Shown here: piece by piece, positions 19,895-20,852 of the stretch
Layout of the letters: every line of letters begins with the position of its first letter
Position numbering within the stretch: the stretch's first letter is position 1
DNA from: Candidatus Binatia bacterium
GTDB taxonomy: Bacteria; Desulfobacterota_B; Binatia; UBA9968; JAJDTQ01
DNA length: 20,852 nucleotides
NCBI GenBank assembly: GCA_022827045.1
Contig: JAJDTQ010000112.1
Location: 1 to 20,852, forward strand
Direction of reading: 5' to 3'
Made by a program: the position numbers and the translations under genes
Notes under the pieces: model-generated
What the model was told of the DNA's origin: nothing
The model's input: only the letters and a program-made list of their open reading frames with translations
Databases searched by the model: none

Positions 19895-20852
19895 CTATCC
19901 GCTGAGCTCGTGCACGGCGTCCACCATGGCTCTTACGTGGTCCACGGGGGTTTCGGGGAGGATGCCGTGGCCAAGGTTGAAGATGTGCCCTGGACGGCCT
20001 TCGGCGCGGCGGAGGATGTCCCGGACCCGCCGGCGGATCTCGGCCGGGGGCGCGAACAGGGCCACGGGGTCGAGGTTGCCCTGTATGGCCACGTCATGGC
20101 CCGCGCGGCTCCACGCCTGGTCCAGATCGATGCGCCAGTCCACGCCCAGCACGTCGCTGCCCGCCTCCCGCATGAGTTCTAGCAGTCCGCTGGTGCCGGT
20201 GCCGAAGTGGATGACCGGGACGCCGGGGGTCACTCCCGTCATCAGCCGGCGCATGTGCGGCAGGACGTACTGGCGATAGTCGTCCGGCGCGAGACATCCC
20301 ACCCAACTGTCGAAAACCTGAAGGGCGTCGATGCCGGCCGTGATCTGGGCGTTGACATACGAAACCGTGGAGGCCACCAGCCGCTCCATGAGCGTGTTCC
20401 AGGCGCCGGCGTCGGTGTGGAACAGGCGCTTGGTGTGGATGTAGTTCCGCGAAGCGCCGCCTTCGATGAGGTAGGACGCCAGCGTGAAGGGGGCGCCGCA
20501 GAACCCGATCAGCGGCACGCGCCCGGCCAGGGCCGCACGGGTGGCGCGGACGGCGTCGCACACGTACGAGAGGGACTCTTCCGGCACCGGATCGCGGAGC
20601 GCGTCGACGTCCCCGCCCGTCCTCACCGGCCGTTGGATCTTCGGTCCACCCTCGGCGTATTCCAACCCTACCCCCATGGGCTCCAGCAGCAGGAGGATGT
20701 CGGCGAAGATGATGGCAGCGTCCACGTTGAGCCGCTCCACCGGTGTCACGGTGACCTCCGCTACCAGGTCCGGGGTCTTGCACAGTTCGAGAAAGCCGAC
20801 CCGGGCCCTCACCTCGCGGTATTCCTTCATGTAACGCCCGGCCTGGCGCATG
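19895..20852 (-). CDS. hemE: Uroporphyrinogen decarboxylase, 5' end beyond the right edge
   Basis: Removes four carboxyl groups from uroporphyrinogen III to give coproporphyrinogen III, in the cytoplasm. The visible 318 residues begin with MRQAGRYMKEYREVR, the family's substrate-binding signature, which in complete proteins follows about 25 N-terminal residues that lie beyond the window. The ATG at 20851 is therefore an internal Met, not the start. Other landmarks are DAAIIFADILLLLEPMG with the likely catalytic Asp, PLIGFCGAPFTLASYLIEGGASRNY, QVFDSWVGCLAPDDYRQYVLP, and the C-terminal NLGHGILPETPVDHVRAMVDAV. The stop is TAG at 19897 to 19895. It precedes the protoporphyrinogen oxidase gene in the same direction. 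Confidence 0.97.
   Translation of the reverse strand, partial: MRQAGRYMKEYREVRARVGFLELCKTPDLVAEVTVTPVERLNVDAAIIFADILLLLEPMGVGLEYAEGGPKIQRPVRTGGDVDALRDPVPEESLSYVCDAVRATRAALAGRVPLIGFCGAPFTLASYLIEGGASRNYIHTKRLFHTDAGAWNTLMERLVASTVSYVNAQITAGIDALQVFDSWVGCLAPDDYRQYVLPHMRRLMTGVTPGVPVIHFGTGTSGLLELMREAGSDVLGVDWRIDLDQAWSRAGHDVAIQGNLDPVALFAPPAEIRRRVRDILRRAEGRPGHIFNLGHGILPETPVDHVRAMVDAVHELSG

Overview
The window looks like part of the chromosome of an uncultured, high-GC, Gram-negative-type, aerobic or microaerobic heterotroph. Genes are tightly packed and most have recognisable Shine-Dalgarno sites. The gene mix combines tripartite tricarboxylate transport (TTT) parts with Sec signal peptides, a family III CoA transferase, an LLM flavin oxidoreductase, a molybdenum hydroxylase and haem synthesis genes. 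This mix, plus an inverted repeat of the GTCCTTCGAC...GCTCAGGAC type, recalls Desulfobacterota-like, Tectomicrobia or Rokubacteria-type genomes. That placement is an impression; nothing here is a phylogenetic marker strong enough to fix it. No phage, plasmid, transposase, CRISPR or RNA gene was seen.

Layout, left to right. (1) The end of a VOC/glyoxalase-fold gene (minus strand, cut by the window edge), then aat (N-end-rule transferase) and a 61-residue SH3-like small protein (plus). (2) A minus-strand operon, 4024 to 1253: a BoxB-like di-iron oxygenase, a thioredoxin-like [2Fe-2S] ferredoxin (NuoE-like) and a NuoF-like NADH/FMN/[4Fe-4S] protein. It has a good sigma-70-type promoter and two tandem operator-like sites at the start point. 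(3) A plus-strand transport and oxidation cluster, 4245 to 9867: a TTT receptor, a fused TctA-TctB permease, an LLM flavin monooxygenase and a second, paralogous TTT receptor. (4) A minus-strand operon, 11977 to 9930: a carboxymuconolactone decarboxylase-like protein, a CaiB/Frc-type CoA transferase that overlaps it by GTGA, and a MaoC-fold protein lacking the usual catalytic dyad. (5) A stand-alone ferritin-like di-iron protein (plus) facing an NAD-dependent epimerase (minus), with a long imperfect inverted repeat between them. (6) A plus-strand molybdenum hydroxylase operon (Fe-S, Mo and FAD subunits) with its own promoter, followed by a VOC protein. (7) Minus-strand haem genes hemE (partial) and hemY/hemG at the right edge.

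How it may work together (inference): regions 2 to 4 look like an accessory catabolic island. The TTT system with two receptors would import an organic acid, the CoA transferase would make its CoA thioester, and the BoxB-like oxygenase, fed with electrons from NADH through the NuoF/NuoE-like pair, would oxygenate it. The LLM enzyme, the CMD-like protein and the MaoC-fold protein would take part in related steps. A 20-bp site resembling the tandem operators also lies before the second TTT receptor, which suggests one regulator controls both units. The most novel point is the pairing of a benzoyl-CoA-epoxidase-type oxygenase with complex-I-type electron carriers instead of a BoxA/PaaE-type reductase.
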